A DNA stretch of 64,000 nucleotides from Enterovibrio norvegicus_B (GCF_002876705.1 NZ_MDAG01000007.1:1-64000), one strand, 5' to 3'. Shown: positions 36,677 to 46,879, counted from the stretch's first letter. Notes: generated by a model not told the origin, from the sequence alone. Numbers and translations: made by a program.

Positions 36677-37735
36677 TCAATCCATGTGAGTTTTATAGTG
36701 CACGTCGCTCAGCGCGCGCAGGCGTTCTGCCGCTTGTTCTGCGGTTAAATCTCGCTGTGTTTCTGCCAACATTTCATAGCCCACCATAAATTTGCGCACC
36801 GATGCGCTTCGCAGAAGAGGTGGGTAGAAAAGCGCATGCAATTGCCAATGTTCGATGTCAGTCCCCGCCTCAAAAAACGGCGCATAGTGCCATCCCATCG
36901 AATACGGGAAGGAGCACTGGAACAAGTTATCGTAATAGGTCGTCAGCTTTTTGATTGCCAACGCAAGATCATCACGCTGCTCATAGGTCAGTTCTTCTAA
37001 GCGACGAATGTGGGTTTTAGGGAGCAACATGGTTTCAAATGGCCACGCCGCCCAATACGGCACAACCGCCAACCAATGCTCTGTGTCTACCACGGTTCGC
37101 GCACCGTCGCACATTTCCGCTTCCACGTAATCCACCAGCAAATTACGCCCATGTTGCAGGTAATAATCTCGCAGCAGTACGTCTTTGCGCGCGATTTCAT
37201 TTGGAAGAAAGCTGTTCGCCCAGATTTGCCCGTGAGGATGCGGCTGAGAGCACCCCATCGCTTCACCTTTATTTTCAAATGCCTGAACCCAAACGTATTG
37301 TTGACCCAGTTCTTCGATTTGCGCATTCCATGTATCAACCACCCCGCGAATCGCTGACAAAGGCAATTCAGGCAACGTTTTACTGTGATCAGGGGAAAAA
37401 CAAATCACGCGGCTCAACCCCCTTACACCTTGTGCTTGGAATAAAGGGTTGGTCGGTTCAGGGGCATCCGGGGAATCCGGCATCAAAGCGGCAAAATCAT
37501 TACCAAAGACATAGGTGCCTTCATAATTTGGATTTTCATCACCAGACACTCGGGTGTTTCCGGGGCACAAGAAGCAACTGTCGCTGTATGAAGATAAAGT
37601 ATCTGTCGAGGGCTTTTCGTCCTGACCACTCCAAGGACGCTTTGCGCGGTGCGGAGACACCAGCACCCATTGACCCGTGAGCGGGTTATAACGGCGGTGT
37701 GGGTGATCGACGGGATTAAATTCAGTGTTATCCAT
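36677..37735 (-). CDS. galT: Galactose-1-phosphate uridylyltransferase
   Basis: The 352 residues start at the ATG ending at 37735 behind GAGAGAG. It has zinc-site CFLCPGN, the active site QPHPHGQIWANSFLP with its HxHxQ, and the C-terminal WHYAPFFEAGTDIEHWQLHA. It exchanges UMP between UDP-glucose and galactose-1-phosphate. A GalR-like operator lies about 150 bases upstream, and galK follows after 53 bases. Confidence 0.96.
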   Translation of the reverse strand: MDNTEFNPVDHPHRRYNPLTGQWVLVSPHRAKRPWSGQDEKPSTDTLSSYSDSCFLCPGNTRVSGDENPNYEGTYVFGNDFAALMPDSPDAPEPTNPLFQAQGVRGLSRVICFSPDHSKTLPELPLSAIRGVVDTWNAQIEELGQQYVWVQAFENKGEAMGCSQPHPHGQIWANSFLPNEIARKDVLLRDYYLQHGRNLLVDYVEAEMCDGARTVVDTEHWLAVVPYWAAWPFETMLLPKTHIRRLEELTYEQRDDLALAIKKLTTYYDNLFQCSFPYSMGWHYAPFFEAGTDIEHWQLHALFYPPLLRSASVRKFMVGYEMLAETQRDLTAEQAAERLRALSDVHYKTHMD

Positions 37736-37886
37736 GTCAGCTCTCTCAATCCATTCAAGCGAAATTCGTGGCATGTTTTTTCAACAGCGCAGCAATGTCT
37801 GTTTAAGGCTCGCCACTCGCGTTTACTTTAGTGTTCGATTCACAAGAACGTGTAATTTCGCCACCGTTTAAAGAGTAAACACGTCA

Positions 37887-37900
37887 TGTAAACGTTTCCA
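37887..37900. promoter_or_regulatory. GalR/LacI-type operator upstream of galTK
   Basis: TGTAAACGTTTCCA is close to the palindrome GTGTAAACGTTTACAC used by GalR-type repressors. On the minus strand it reads TGGAAACGTTTACA, upstream of galT. Position and neighbouring galR support it. Confidence 0.7.
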
Positions 37901-37984
37901 TTCAGTCTAGATGAATAATGCGTGTGCTTCAAATCTACCTGTGCATTCAACCGCGTGCTCAGCAGGGAGACACCATTTTTAGGC

Positions 37985-38016
37985 ACAAAAAAGCCGCTGT
38001 CGGAAACAGCGGCTTT
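37985..38016 (-). terminator. Terminator of nemA
   Basis: AAAGCCGCTGT-cggaa-ACAGCGGCTTT is a perfect 11-bp stem. On the minus strand it is followed by a T-run, just after the nemA stop. Confidence 0.9.
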
Positions 38017-38040
38017 CAAAAACTTAATGCTCAGAGGTTG

Positions 38041-39141
38041 TTAGCCTGCGTGGTAGGTTGGGTAATCCAACAGCCCTTTTTCAGCCCCCCCGAACAAGGT
38101 GCTAGGATCGTGCTGTGCTAGCGGGTAGCCATTTTTCATCCGTTCTGGTAAATCAGGATTCGCAACAAATGGGCGACCAAAACCAATCATGTCAGCCTCT
38201 CCGCATTGAATAGCTTGCTCGCCTTTTTCGCCGTTGTAGCGACCCGCGTAGATCAGCACACCGTCATACACTTCACGCATGGCATGTTTGAACACAGCTG
38301 GCGTTTCTGGTGCATCGTCCCAATCCACTTCTGCGATGTGAATGTAGACAACGTTCAATGTGTTCAACAACGCCGCCGCCGCGACATAAGTTTCAACTGG
38401 CGTGCTATCGACCGTGCCATTGAGCGAGGTGAATGGTGCAAGGCGCACACCAACGCGCTCAGCACCAATCGCGTCTGCCATGGCTTCAACCACGTCTTTT
38501 AGGAAGCGCAAACGGTTCTCAATGCTGCCGCCGTATTCGTCAGTGCGGTTGTTGGCTTCAGAGTCAATGAACTGATTCACCAAGTAGCCATTCGCTGCAT
38601 GCAGTTCAATGCCATCAAACCCAGCATCTATCGCGTTCAGTGCTGCTTGGCGGTACTCTGCAATCACGTGTTTGATGTCGCCTTTGGACATTTCGCGAGG
38701 TTCTACCACATCAACAAAACCCGGTGCGTCTGAGCCGTTGTCGATGAAGACTTTCACGTTTTCTGCTTTCAATGCAGAGGATGAAATAGGTTGCTGTCCG
38801 CCAATGTTATCAGGGTGCGTCACACGGCCAACATGCCAAAGCTGCGCGAAAATCACGCCATCTTTTTCATGCACCGCATCGGTGACTTTTCGCCATCCTG
38901 CGATGTGTTCTTGGCTGTAAATGCCGGGTGTCCACGCATACCCCTGACCCATTTCAGAAATTTGCGTGCCTTCGGCAACAATCAAACCCGCACTGGCACG
39001 CTGTGCATAGTAGGTGGCCATCATGTCATTCGCGGCGTTGCTTGGTTGGGTGGCGCGTGAGCGGGTCATTGGAGGCATCACAATACGGTTTTTTAGAGAA
39101 AGCGAACCGAGTTGGATCGGTTGAAACAATGCATGGGTCAT
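38041..39141 (-). CDS. nemA: Old yellow enzyme / N-ethylmaleimide reductase
   Basis: The 366-residue FMN enzyme has the N-terminal LKNRIVMPPMTRSRA, the substrate-binding HAANGYLVNQFID (His and Asn), and DEYGGSIENRLRF. The C-terminal barrel end is ADMIGFGRPFVANPDL. It reduces activated alkenes such as maleimides, and sometimes nitro-compounds, with NAD(P)H. It is monocistronic, with its own terminator. Confidence 0.92.
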   Translation of the reverse strand: MTHALFQPIQLGSLSLKNRIVMPPMTRSRATQPSNAANDMMATYYAQRASAGLIVAEGTQISEMGQGYAWTPGIYSQEHIAGWRKVTDAVHEKDGVIFAQLWHVGRVTHPDNIGGQQPISSSALKAENVKVFIDNGSDAPGFVDVVEPREMSKGDIKHVIAEYRQAALNAIDAGFDGIELHAANGYLVNQFIDSEANNRTDEYGGSIENRLRFLKDVVEAMADAIGAERVGVRLAPFTSLNGTVDSTPVETYVAAAALLNTLNVVYIHIAEVDWDDAPETPAVFKHAMREVYDGVLIYAGRYNGEKGEQAIQCGEADMIGFGRPFVANPDLPERMKNGYPLAQHDPSTLFGGAEKGLLDYPTYHAG

Positions 39142-39297
39142 GTCGGACTCCTATTACTGAATGCCAGTGAGAATACGCATGATTGCTCAAGAGTTGAAAT
39201 TATGGATTTTTATAAAATCTATAAATTTATGTTATGTAAGTACCGAAGATAGAAGAAAGGATGAAACGCAGAAAAATCAGGTACAGGCTTACGCGCC

Positions 39298-39349
39298 AAA
39301 AAAGAAACATCCCGCCAATCCATGCTGATAGCATGCCATTGACGGGATG
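39298..39349 (-). terminator. Terminator of the M66 metalloprotease gene
   Basis: CATCCCG / CGGGATG (39308-39314 with 39343-39349) encloses ATGCT-gat-AGCAT. On the minus strand it is followed by TTTCTTTTTT. Confidence 0.85.
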
Positions 39350-39387
39350 AAGATTATCGAATCAAACTACGATGTCATGATCGCCGA

Positions 39388-42300
39388 TCAACGGTAGCTG
39401 TATTCACCGAAACCACTAGAGAAAACCCAACGGTTGCCGTTAGACCAATACACTTCTGGCTCTTGAACACATTGTCCACCCGCATTCACAAAGCCTGCAC
39501 CGTAGAATTCGTTGCCACGAGTTAAACTACACAGATTGGCATCGCTTCCTGGTTTGGCTTTAATGCGTTCACCGACATCAGCGGCATTGTTCAAAGACAG
39601 CCATTCGAATTGATTCAATGCAGACAGCACAGGGCGTTCACCACTTGTGTCACGCACTGTGATTTCATCACCGCCTGTACACTGAAAATCACCATTGCTT
39701 AAGTCTTCGACATAGCCATGCAGCAATGTATCCGCACCATTGACCGCCATCGGGAAACGACACAGGTACGGCGTGTTATCCACGACACGTAATGTGGCTA
39801 AATTCGCCAAATCTTTCTTATTCAAATCCGCAGGATCGAAAGAAGACGTATGCGCAAACCAGCTTGATGGCAATGCCGAATCTAACACCTCATAGCCATG
39901 CTCTTGACCAATGATCACAGGGCCAATCAGATCGTTCACCGCGGGGTTACGCGGAGTTGTCACTGTATCAAGCACTGTACTCGTCCCTGCTAGCGTAGAA
40001 CAGCTCACTGTCATTCGCTCTGGGTGTACATCCATCGGCAAGTTCATGTGGAACTTGTTACTTTCGCCACTGCTGTAACGGCTGCCCGCTAACGCAATAC
40101 GTTGCACTGAGCCATCTTCGCCATCAACAATCAGCTCACACTGTTTTTGAGAAGCTAATGTGTACTGAGTAATGCCACCTTGGTGCGAGGCGTACGCCCA
40201 CAGCGCACCATTCGCATGTTTCATGTTGTCGATCTGCTTACATTTACCGTCAGCAATAAAACCTGCGCCATCATGAGACGTACCCGGCTTATTCAAGGCA
40301 CACAGGGTTTGCTCACCCAATGCCACTGTTGGTGTATAGGTAACCTTGTTCAACAACTCGCCTTTACTCGCAAGCAATTGGTAATCCATCGGTTGAGAAA
40401 CCGGCGTTTCACGCTCACCCTCCACCAGCCAATACATATCCGACGAAGCACGACAGACGTTTTCATCAGCCACTTCATGGCCCACAAAATTCGCTTGCTC
40501 ACCCTTTGCATTGGTGTAGCTGAACTGACAAAGCGGCAACCAAGTATCGTTGTCTTTGATGGTTTGCCATTGCGTCGTCAAACGGTCAGCCGCAGTTATG
40601 CCTGACACCGCCTGCCAACCTTCCAGTTGTGGCTCAATCACGCTTGGCGTCGGCAGGTCAAACAGGTTGCCGTAATTGGAGTAAACCAGCGGATAAATCT
40701 GGCTTGGGTTCAGCTCTGCAGGGTCATAAATACCCAACACAGTGATCACTGGCACGCCTTTCGCGGTTGGCTTGGCGAAGTCAGATTCCACTTCCGCATA
40801 GTGCTGTGAATACTGATCCCACTGAACAAAACCCGTACTGCTATTCATGTCCAAATTGTTCGAGCGATTGAACCAATCTTGCGTAACACGCGCAGCAATT
40901 GGGTGCTCAAGGGTGTAGTTACTGATTAAGCCAGTCAGCGCACCTTCGCCACCGCCCATTGCCTCTCGCATGAAGCGGAATTCACCCGCAAACGGAGGCA
41001 CAGATTCACCACTGTTGGTGTTGTCTACTGTGATCGGATCTGCCGTCCAGTGGAGGTTACCAATGAAGCGGTTGTAGCGGGCATCCCAACCCCAGCCAGA
41101 TTCCATGTCATGAACGGAATAGCCTTGCGGATGGTGTCCTCGGCCAAAGTTATGACCCAGTTCGTGTGACCATTCGTTACCACGTGTTGCATCCAGCGTA
41201 ACGATGCCACCACCGCCACTGCCACCGTGTTGCACCACTTTGGAGGCAATAACTCCCGTATCAGGATCTTTTGCCAAGTATTTACCGCGGCTGTTATGTG
41301 CGGTGATATGGCTGAATGGACGCGGCCAGCTCGCGTTGCCGCCCGCCGTATCTATCACACCAAAGTTGGCGTTATTGATGCCGATGGAGAATAGGCGCTT
41401 ACCGATGTATTCACGCATATCTCCGCCGTGCCATCCTGGTGTTTCATATTCACTGGCCTTGGTGTACACCTTGCCGTTTGGCAGGGTGACTTTTCGTAAA
41501 TGTATCGGCGTGTAATCAGCCATCACCAGTTTTGAAACCGGAATTTTCTGGAAGTAATCCGTCGCCAGTGTTGGCATGCGATCAATCATGTCATAACGAT
41601 CGCGTGGCTCTACAAGCATGCCAATATCAATGTTTTGGATCACCATTTCAGGCGCGCCACCAAACACCAGCATGTCGCTGCTCAGCGCACCTTCACGGCC
41701 TCGGTTATCACTGAAACTCAAGGACAGGCCGGGTTTCATCCATTCCCAATTTAGCGGGAAACTCCATGCATGGTGTGAGAACACCACTTTGCTGCGATCC
41801 GTTTTAATCTGATCCGTGTCTGCCAACGCACTTGGAGGCTGCATAGGGAAGCGACCCATGTGTACACCCTCTACGGACACATCAACCCACATTTGGTGAA
41901 TGCCATATTGAGAAGGCGTCACTAACAGTTGTGCCGCACGATCCATCACCAGGTTTGGATGACGCAAATCATCGTTGCCATTCGGCATCACGCTGGTGTG
42001 TGTTTGAGCGAAGTTCACGTGTCCACGCAAGTTACCCAACAGATGGTTTTGCGCGTCGCGGCTATCGTTGTAACTCAAACGAGCAGGCAAGGTATTGAAG
42101 GTCAACAGCTCAGTATCGCAGCTCAATGCATTACAACCTGTCAGCGCCACTTCGTACTCTGTGTCCGGTTCAAGATCGCCAATATAAAAGTGTGAGCCCG
42201 TGGCTGGATAGTTGAACGTGATGGACGATGCATTCTCAGGATGGGTAGTGATCGCGATGTTGTATGCCGCATCTTCACTGGTCGCTTTCCACGCCAGTTG

Positions 42301-42828
42301 AGCGCCCGTGTCAGAAACAGAGGCAGTTTGAAGCTCTGTGATATCAGGGGTTGCGATGCCACCACAGTCGGACATCACCGTACGGAGCACCATGTCGCTT
42401 TCCCAAATGTAGCTGCCATCATCATGCTGCGAGCCACGTGCGGCGGGAATGTACTCAACATAACAACCCGTATCATCAGCGGTCATCACACCCCATTCGC
42501 GGTGCAGTAAGTAGAATCCACCGTTATAAGGGACATACTCCCAGTCTGCATTCACAAACGGAAATGCAGCGCTGAATTCACCGTTGGTATCATTGAGTGG
42601 GAAACGCGGGAAATTCTCGTGGTTCAACCAATATTCTTTTCCTTGGTATGTCAAAAAACGACGACCCTCTCGCTCAACAACATTGGCGGGATTTTGCGCC
42701 AACTGCTGCATATTTTCGAGTGAGGTACGGGTTTGCTCTCCCAAAGACATCAATGTGGTGTTGTCTGCAAGTGTCGGCAGGCTGACTAGCGCACTTCCTA
42801 TAAGCAATGACAAAAGTTTTAGTTTCAT
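39388..42828 (-). CDS. tagA: TagA/StcE-like secreted M66 zinc metalloprotease (mucinase)
   Basis: The 1146-residue protein has a signal peptide (KLKLLSLLIGSALVSLPTLA). Residues about 161-246 form an FN3-like domain (ITELQTASVSDTGAQLAWKA ... LEPDTEYEVALTGC). The M66 catalytic site is HELGHNFGRGHH at residues 555-566, with zinc-binding His and catalytic Glu. The C-terminal part carries two related Cys-bearing repeats, each containing GAGF (around 875-905 and 1107-1140). TagA and StcE cleave mucin-type glycoproteins. The gene is monocistronic, followed by a terminator. The symbol is by family resemblance. Confidence 0.87.
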   Translation of the reverse strand: MKLKLLSLLIGSALVSLPTLADNTTLMSLGEQTRTSLENMQQLAQNPANVVEREGRRFLTYQGKEYWLNHENFPRFPLNDTNGEFSAAFPFVNADWEYVPYNGGFYLLHREWGVMTADDTGCYVEYIPAARGSQHDDGSYIWESDMVLRTVMSDCGGIATPDITELQTASVSDTGAQLAWKATSEDAAYNIAITTHPENASSITFNYPATGSHFYIGDLEPDTEYEVALTGCNALSCDTELLTFNTLPARLSYNDSRDAQNHLLGNLRGHVNFAQTHTSVMPNGNDDLRHPNLVMDRAAQLLVTPSQYGIHQMWVDVSVEGVHMGRFPMQPPSALADTDQIKTDRSKVVFSHHAWSFPLNWEWMKPGLSLSFSDNRGREGALSSDMLVFGGAPEMVIQNIDIGMLVEPRDRYDMIDRMPTLATDYFQKIPVSKLVMADYTPIHLRKVTLPNGKVYTKASEYETPGWHGGDMREYIGKRLFSIGINNANFGVIDTAGGNASWPRPFSHITAHNSRGKYLAKDPDTGVIASKVVQHGGSGGGGIVTLDATRGNEWSHELGHNFGRGHHPQGYSVHDMESGWGWDARYNRFIGNLHWTADPITVDNTNSGESVPPFAGEFRFMREAMGGGEGALTGLISNYTLEHPIAARVTQDWFNRSNNLDMNSSTGFVQWDQYSQHYAEVESDFAKPTAKGVPVITVLGIYDPAELNPSQIYPLVYSNYGNLFDLPTPSVIEPQLEGWQAVSGITAADRLTTQWQTIKDNDTWLPLCQFSYTNAKGEQANFVGHEVADENVCRASSDMYWLVEGERETPVSQPMDYQLLASKGELLNKVTYTPTVALGEQTLCALNKPGTSHDGAGFIADGKCKQIDNMKHANGALWAYASHQGGITQYTLASQKQCELIVDGEDGSVQRIALAGSRYSSGESNKFHMNLPMDVHPERMTVSCSTLAGTSTVLDTVTTPRNPAVNDLIGPVIIGQEHGYEVLDSALPSSWFAHTSSFDPADLNKKDLANLATLRVVDNTPYLCRFPMAVNGADTLLHGYVEDLSNGDFQCTGGDEITVRDTSGERPVLSALNQFEWLSLNNAADVGERIKAKPGSDANLCSLTRGNEFYGAGFVNAGGQCVQEPEVYWSNGNRWVFSSGFGEYSYR

Positions 42829-43220
42829 AAATTGTCCCTGAACGTTCTATTTAGAATTATGTGATTCAGATCCAATTTTCATCTAATTATCAATACGTCG
42901 CAGCCAGTAATATGCAATTCGTTGATCTTGGTGCAGAGCGTTTTTTCTCATTGGCGATATTACTTCCACATTAGTGAGACTATTGCAGATAAAAACATCA
43001 AAAAAATAAAGCTAAATCATCATGTTAAACCGCATAGACGCTGATAAAACAGTCTATTTAGTTGGTCAATGAGAGCGTATGAATGCACACTAGGGCATGC
43101 AAAGGAAAATGATGCAGGCCAATCACGGTGCTCGTGTGGGATCCGCACATGAATGACCCGCTACTTGAATGCGTAATTTAAGACAATGTTGCGTTGAACA
43201 AAGAAAAGGATGAGGAAGAA
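42829..43220. other. Gene-free region between divergent tagA and a lipoprotein gene
   Basis: 392 bases with no clear gene. It must hold both promoters. I saw no strong repeats or known operator. Confidence 0.45.
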
Positions 43221-43610
43221 ATGACCAAGAAAATCATGCTATCCATGGCGCTACTTGGCAGCACCTTTTTAATGGGTTGCAGCCAGCACAGCCTAATGGA
43301 TGGCAAGGGCAGCATCTCGGCGACGCCCATTCAAGGTATCGAGCAGATAACGCAGCAATCAGACACTCAGTTTGATGTTGTATGTCCAACAGGGATATGC
43401 CGATTTGAACTTGCGACAAACACGCCGAAGACAGTCACTCTCAGCATGTATTACGGCGTAGATCAGCCGTTTAAAAAGCTAGAAGGCATCGACGTTTGCA
43501 GGCAACCCGAAGAGGCGATCAATCGATTATCGCAGTACCAATTTGACGTAACGCTGCTAGGCGGTGCAAAGCCCCATGAGATTCAGGTGATCGATTACTA
43601 TCGAAATTAA
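43221..43610 (+). CDS. Small putative lipoprotein
   Basis: The 129 residues start at ATG 43221 with GAGGAAG upstream; a TTG start 9 codons earlier is less likely. The signal peptide ends in a lipobox, STFLMGC, so it should be lipidated and probably sorted to the outer membrane. The mature part contains CPTGICRFELATN and a later Cys in IDVCRQP. I do not recognise a family. It is the only plus-strand gene between two minus-strand metalloproteases. Confidence 0.75.
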   Translation: MTKKIMLSMALLGSTFLMGCSQHSLMDGKGSISATPIQGIEQITQQSDTQFDVVCPTGICRFELATNTPKTVTLSMYYGVDQPFKKLEGIDVCRQPEEAINRLSQYQFDVTLLGGAKPHEIQVIDYYRN

Positions 43611-43613
43611 AAA

Positions 43614-43632
43614 AGCGGGCATCCAGCCCGCT
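43614..43632. terminator. Hairpin between the lipoprotein gene and the second metalloprotease
   Basis: AGCGGGC-atcca-GCCCGCT is a perfect 7-bp stem. An A-run precedes it, so on the minus strand it is followed by T residues and can end the metalloprotease transcript. Confidence 0.7.
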
Positions 43633-43654
43633 CACTCAACCAAACGTTTGAGGG

Positions 43655-45439
43655 TTAGTTGTAATTTGCTACCCGATGAGAGAACGCATTCATCGCACGT
43701 ACACCATCAATTTGATCGTCAAACCCCATGGGTAACTTCGTGATTGGCGATAACACATCTGGTGTGGAGAAATACGGCTGACGATTCCCCCCCATTACCG
43801 TTCCTTCTCTCGAATACCCAATGGCAGGGTTACGGGCTTGCTCAGGCAAAGACACGCCGTGATTCAATGACATGTTGTGCCCCAATTCATGACGCATCAC
43901 CGTGGTGCCGCAATGCACCGTGCCGCTCGCCACCATGTTGTATCTGCTTGCGCGAACCCAAGCTAGGCCACAGCCACTTTCGGTGCCTTCGTAATAGATC
44001 CCATCAGCTTTCAGCGCATTACGTCTGTTTTGCGCTGTTTCATTGGAACGCAACGCGGACAGCGCATCGCCAAGTTTTAGCCACGAATCAGGAGATTGAA
44101 ACTTTTCGATGCTAACAAATCGAAAACGGAAATTTGCCTTCGAATTAATGAGTGCTTCGTTGGTTAACGTCATGCCTTCGACAAGGCGTTGACGTGAGGC
44201 AGATTCACCCAGTTTTTCAACGTTTCTGTGGCTGTAATACCCCAACAAATCAATCGTGACCGTTTCTCGCTCCCAGTTGCCAGATGCATTCACCACAAAG
44301 GTGACGTGCTCTCCACGATGGATAACTTCGTTGTTCATGGCTTGTGCACGCACAGTGAAAGACCACCAAGCGTCTGTTTTCAGATGAACGCGAAAACCTT
44401 CAGGGCTTTGTGGTAAGTGTAAATTGCGCTGCCAATTCCCATTGGAAAAATACACACTCGTCGTGGGAGAGACGACAGCCAACGCACCGTTTTTTACGTC
44501 ACGCGCATTGAAAGATTTCTCAGGGTGAGAAAAGAGCGCCCAATGACGTCGATCACTGCGATACACAAACACATACTCGTCGCCCGTCCTTAAGGAGACC
44601 GGGGTCGTCATCGTGGTGTTCGCATTCTGAATCGTTGCCGTCCACGCCGCACGAGAACGGATAGTGACAGTGTCGCCTTGGTTACCGTCAGCAGGTAACG
44701 AAATATCGTGAATAAAATTATGATTCGCGAACTGTACTACGGTGTCTGGGGACGTTGGTGCTGGCACCATACCGTCTCGAATATCACGCGCATTGATCAC
44801 ACGTTGAGGCATTTCCTGAAAAGCCCATTTTTGGTAGGCCGCGTTATACGTCAGCTTATACGTATCCCCTCGCTTCAATCGTGCAGAACTCTGCGTCAGC
44901 AATTGCTCACCCGCAATCTGTGAATCCCATGCTGCATTTGATGAGATGATGATACCGCGCAGTTTTTTCGCCTCTTCGGGCAAGGCTATTGTTCGAGTCC
45001 AATTCCCATTCCAAACGCGATAGTGAACATATTGTTGTCCCGCGCTGTTATCCACTTGGTCTCCCGTCGCATTGGGCGATTGCTTTTCCAAATCGAGAGA
45101 CCATGACGCAGTACTTGCTTTATACCGCACCGTAATGCTGTCTCCCGTCGAAAGAAGCAGCCGTTCAAATGGCAGGGTCTCATGCTCAATATTTGATGAA
45201 TAATTTGCCTTCGATACCACTTTAACCACGGTATTGTCTTGAGGTTTTAGGGGCAGTTTAATGTTGCGCACCCAGTTCCCATTCAACGTGGTGAAGGTAA
45301 TATTTTTGTCATTACTCGGCAGTTGCCCATCTACAACATCTCTGGGCGTAAGATTTGCTGCCACGGCAAGGCTGGAAGCACATAAACATACAAGCGATAT
45401 TGCCAAGGCGATGTAGCGTCTGAAAAACGTCACTATCAT
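43655..45439 (-). CDS. Secreted zinc metalloprotease with four N-terminal beta repeats
   Basis: The 594 residues start at the ATG ending at 45439, behind AGAGG; two upstream ATGs are less well placed. After a signal peptide (cut near LAVAA) come four related repeats of about 90 residues. Each has an ARD/PRDV...G entry, a FxNGNWxRxIxLP segment and a GDxxxxxY end (for example NGNWVRNIKLP, NGNWTRTIALP, NGNWQRNLHLP). The catalytic domain has HELGHNMSLNHG and a possible Met-turn VMGG. The usual metzincin Gly (HExxHxxGxxH) is Ser here. It is probably a secreted protease related to M12/M66 types. Confidence 0.8.
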   Translation of the reverse strand: MIVTFFRRYIALAISLVCLCASSLAVAANLTPRDVVDGQLPSNDKNITFTTLNGNWVRNIKLPLKPQDNTVVKVVSKANYSSNIEHETLPFERLLLSTGDSITVRYKASTASWSLDLEKQSPNATGDQVDNSAGQQYVHYRVWNGNWTRTIALPEEAKKLRGIIISSNAAWDSQIAGEQLLTQSSARLKRGDTYKLTYNAAYQKWAFQEMPQRVINARDIRDGMVPAPTSPDTVVQFANHNFIHDISLPADGNQGDTVTIRSRAAWTATIQNANTTMTTPVSLRTGDEYVFVYRSDRRHWALFSHPEKSFNARDVKNGALAVVSPTTSVYFSNGNWQRNLHLPQSPEGFRVHLKTDAWWSFTVRAQAMNNEVIHRGEHVTFVVNASGNWERETVTIDLLGYYSHRNVEKLGESASRQRLVEGMTLTNEALINSKANFRFRFVSIEKFQSPDSWLKLGDALSALRSNETAQNRRNALKADGIYYEGTESGCGLAWVRASRYNMVASGTVHCGTTVMRHELGHNMSLNHGVSLPEQARNPAIGYSREGTVMGGNRQPYFSTPDVLSPITKLPMGFDDQIDGVRAMNAFSHRVANYN

Positions 45440-45543
45440 TTCAAGCATCCTCTGGTTCATTCGATAAATTGCAGAGCAACTCTACGCAAACCATGTGTCG
45501 ATAACTGTCCATATAGTGAGATGTATTTAATTGTTTTATATAA

Positions 45544-45786
45544 ACAAATACTAATTTAACTTATTGGAATTGCTACAAAACCACCTCTTCAACGTTACCT
45601 GTAACAAAGAAGAAGCGGCCTTGTCATTATCACGACGTTGTCGAGGTAATTTACTCCGGTCGCGACACGGGTGTTGAGGAAACCCAAACCTGTCGCATCA
45701 TCCAGGGTTTCACATACAGACACTGCGGGGACGTCTCCAAAGACAAAGCCTGTCCAGAAAAGAAATACGTAAATCTATGCGTCTAG
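45544..45786 (+). pseudogene. Possible remnant of a small Cys-containing protein
   Basis: An 80-codon open frame lacking any ATG, GTG or TTG start ends at TAG 45784. Its second half reads like real protein: EVIYSGRDTGVEETQTCRII, then GFTYRHCGDVSKDKACPEKK and a final YVNLCV. The four Cys in a short stretch suggest a secreted disulfide protein whose N-terminus was lost. It may be chance; I do not know a family. Confidence 0.35.
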
Positions 45787-45950
45787 AAAAAGGATTCATC
45801 AGGAAATGACTTGTGTTCAACAACACATTTTATGGTAGGAAATTCATACAGATTGATGCATTACCACTATTCAATGCCATCAAAAAATCGTTGTGGTTTC
45901 CCATACCAATAAGGAATACTGGTCACCATCAGAATGACGAGAGATCCGCA

Positions 45951-46853
45951 ATGAAGATTGATTTAACCCGCTTAGTGACCGAGAGTCGAAATGCCGCCAG
46001 TGCAGACATCGATACCTTATCGACGTTAGACATGCTCAAAGTGATCAATCAAGAAGATCAGAAGGTTGCGCTCGCTGTAGAAGCGCAATTGCCCAACATC
46101 GCGCTCGCAGTAGATGCCATCACAAACGCCTTCGCAAACCATGGCCGTTTGATTTACATGGGCGCAGGCACATCAGGCCGACTGGGTATTTTAGACGCCA
46201 GCGAATGCCCGCCTACTTATGGCACAAAACCCGAGATGGTTGTCGGCTTAATTGCGGGTGGTCACCCTGCAATTTTGAAAGCGGTTGAAAATGCTGAAGA
46301 TAACGCCGAGTTGGGTCAACGCAACCTTGAAGCGTTGGCTTTAACAAGCAATGACGTTTTGGTCGGCATTGCTGCAAGCGGCAGAACGCCCTACGTATTA
46401 GGTGGTATGCGCTATGCGACATCGGTAGGAGCTACTGTCGTTGCCATTGCGTGTAACCCGCAGTGCGCCATGGTTGATGAAGCAGATATCGCCATCACCC
46501 CCATTGTTGGCCCTGAAGTGGTCACAGGTTCTTCGCGCATGAAAGCGGGCACTGCACAAAAACTGGTGCTCAACATGCTCACCAGCGGGGCAATGATTCG
46601 CAGTGGTAAGGTGTATGGCAACTTGATGGTCGATGTGGAAGCCACTAACGCCAAATTGGTACAACGACAAGTGAACATTGTTGTGGAAGCGACAGACGCA
46701 AGCTCCGAAGAAGCGGAAGCTGCGCTCAATGCTTGCAACCGCCATTGTAAAACCGCCATCTTGATGCTATTGGCAAACATTGATGCACAAGAAGCCACCG
46801 CGCGACTAGAACGACACCATGGTTTTATTCGGGCTGCATTGAATTCAAAATAG
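45951..46853 (+). CDS. murQ: N-acetylmuramic acid 6-phosphate etherase MurQ
   Basis: The 300-residue SIS-domain enzyme starts at ATG 45951; the 46 extra codons upstream are not conserved in kind. It has GAGTSGRLGILDASECPPTY with the catalytic Glu, ILKAVENAEDNAELG, and GVAASGRTPYV-like IAASGRTPYVLG. It cleaves the lactyl ether of MurNAc-6-P to give GlcNAc-6-P in peptidoglycan recycling. No PTS or anmK neighbour is seen; a terminator follows. Confidence 0.95.
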   Translation: MKIDLTRLVTESRNAASADIDTLSTLDMLKVINQEDQKVALAVEAQLPNIALAVDAITNAFANHGRLIYMGAGTSGRLGILDASECPPTYGTKPEMVVGLIAGGHPAILKAVENAEDNAELGQRNLEALALTSNDVLVGIAASGRTPYVLGGMRYATSVGATVVAIACNPQCAMVDEADIAITPIVGPEVVTGSSRMKAGTAQKLVLNMLTSGAMIRSGKVYGNLMVDVEATNAKLVQRQVNIVVEATDASSEEAEAALNACNRHCKTAILMLLANIDAQEATARLERHHGFIRAALNSK

Positions 46854-46879
46854 CGAAAGCGATGCCGTCAGATATCGCC

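Noticed and set aside
37039..37680. 213-codon plus-strand frame over galT
   Set aside because: Antisense to conserved GalT motifs with no recognisable domain.
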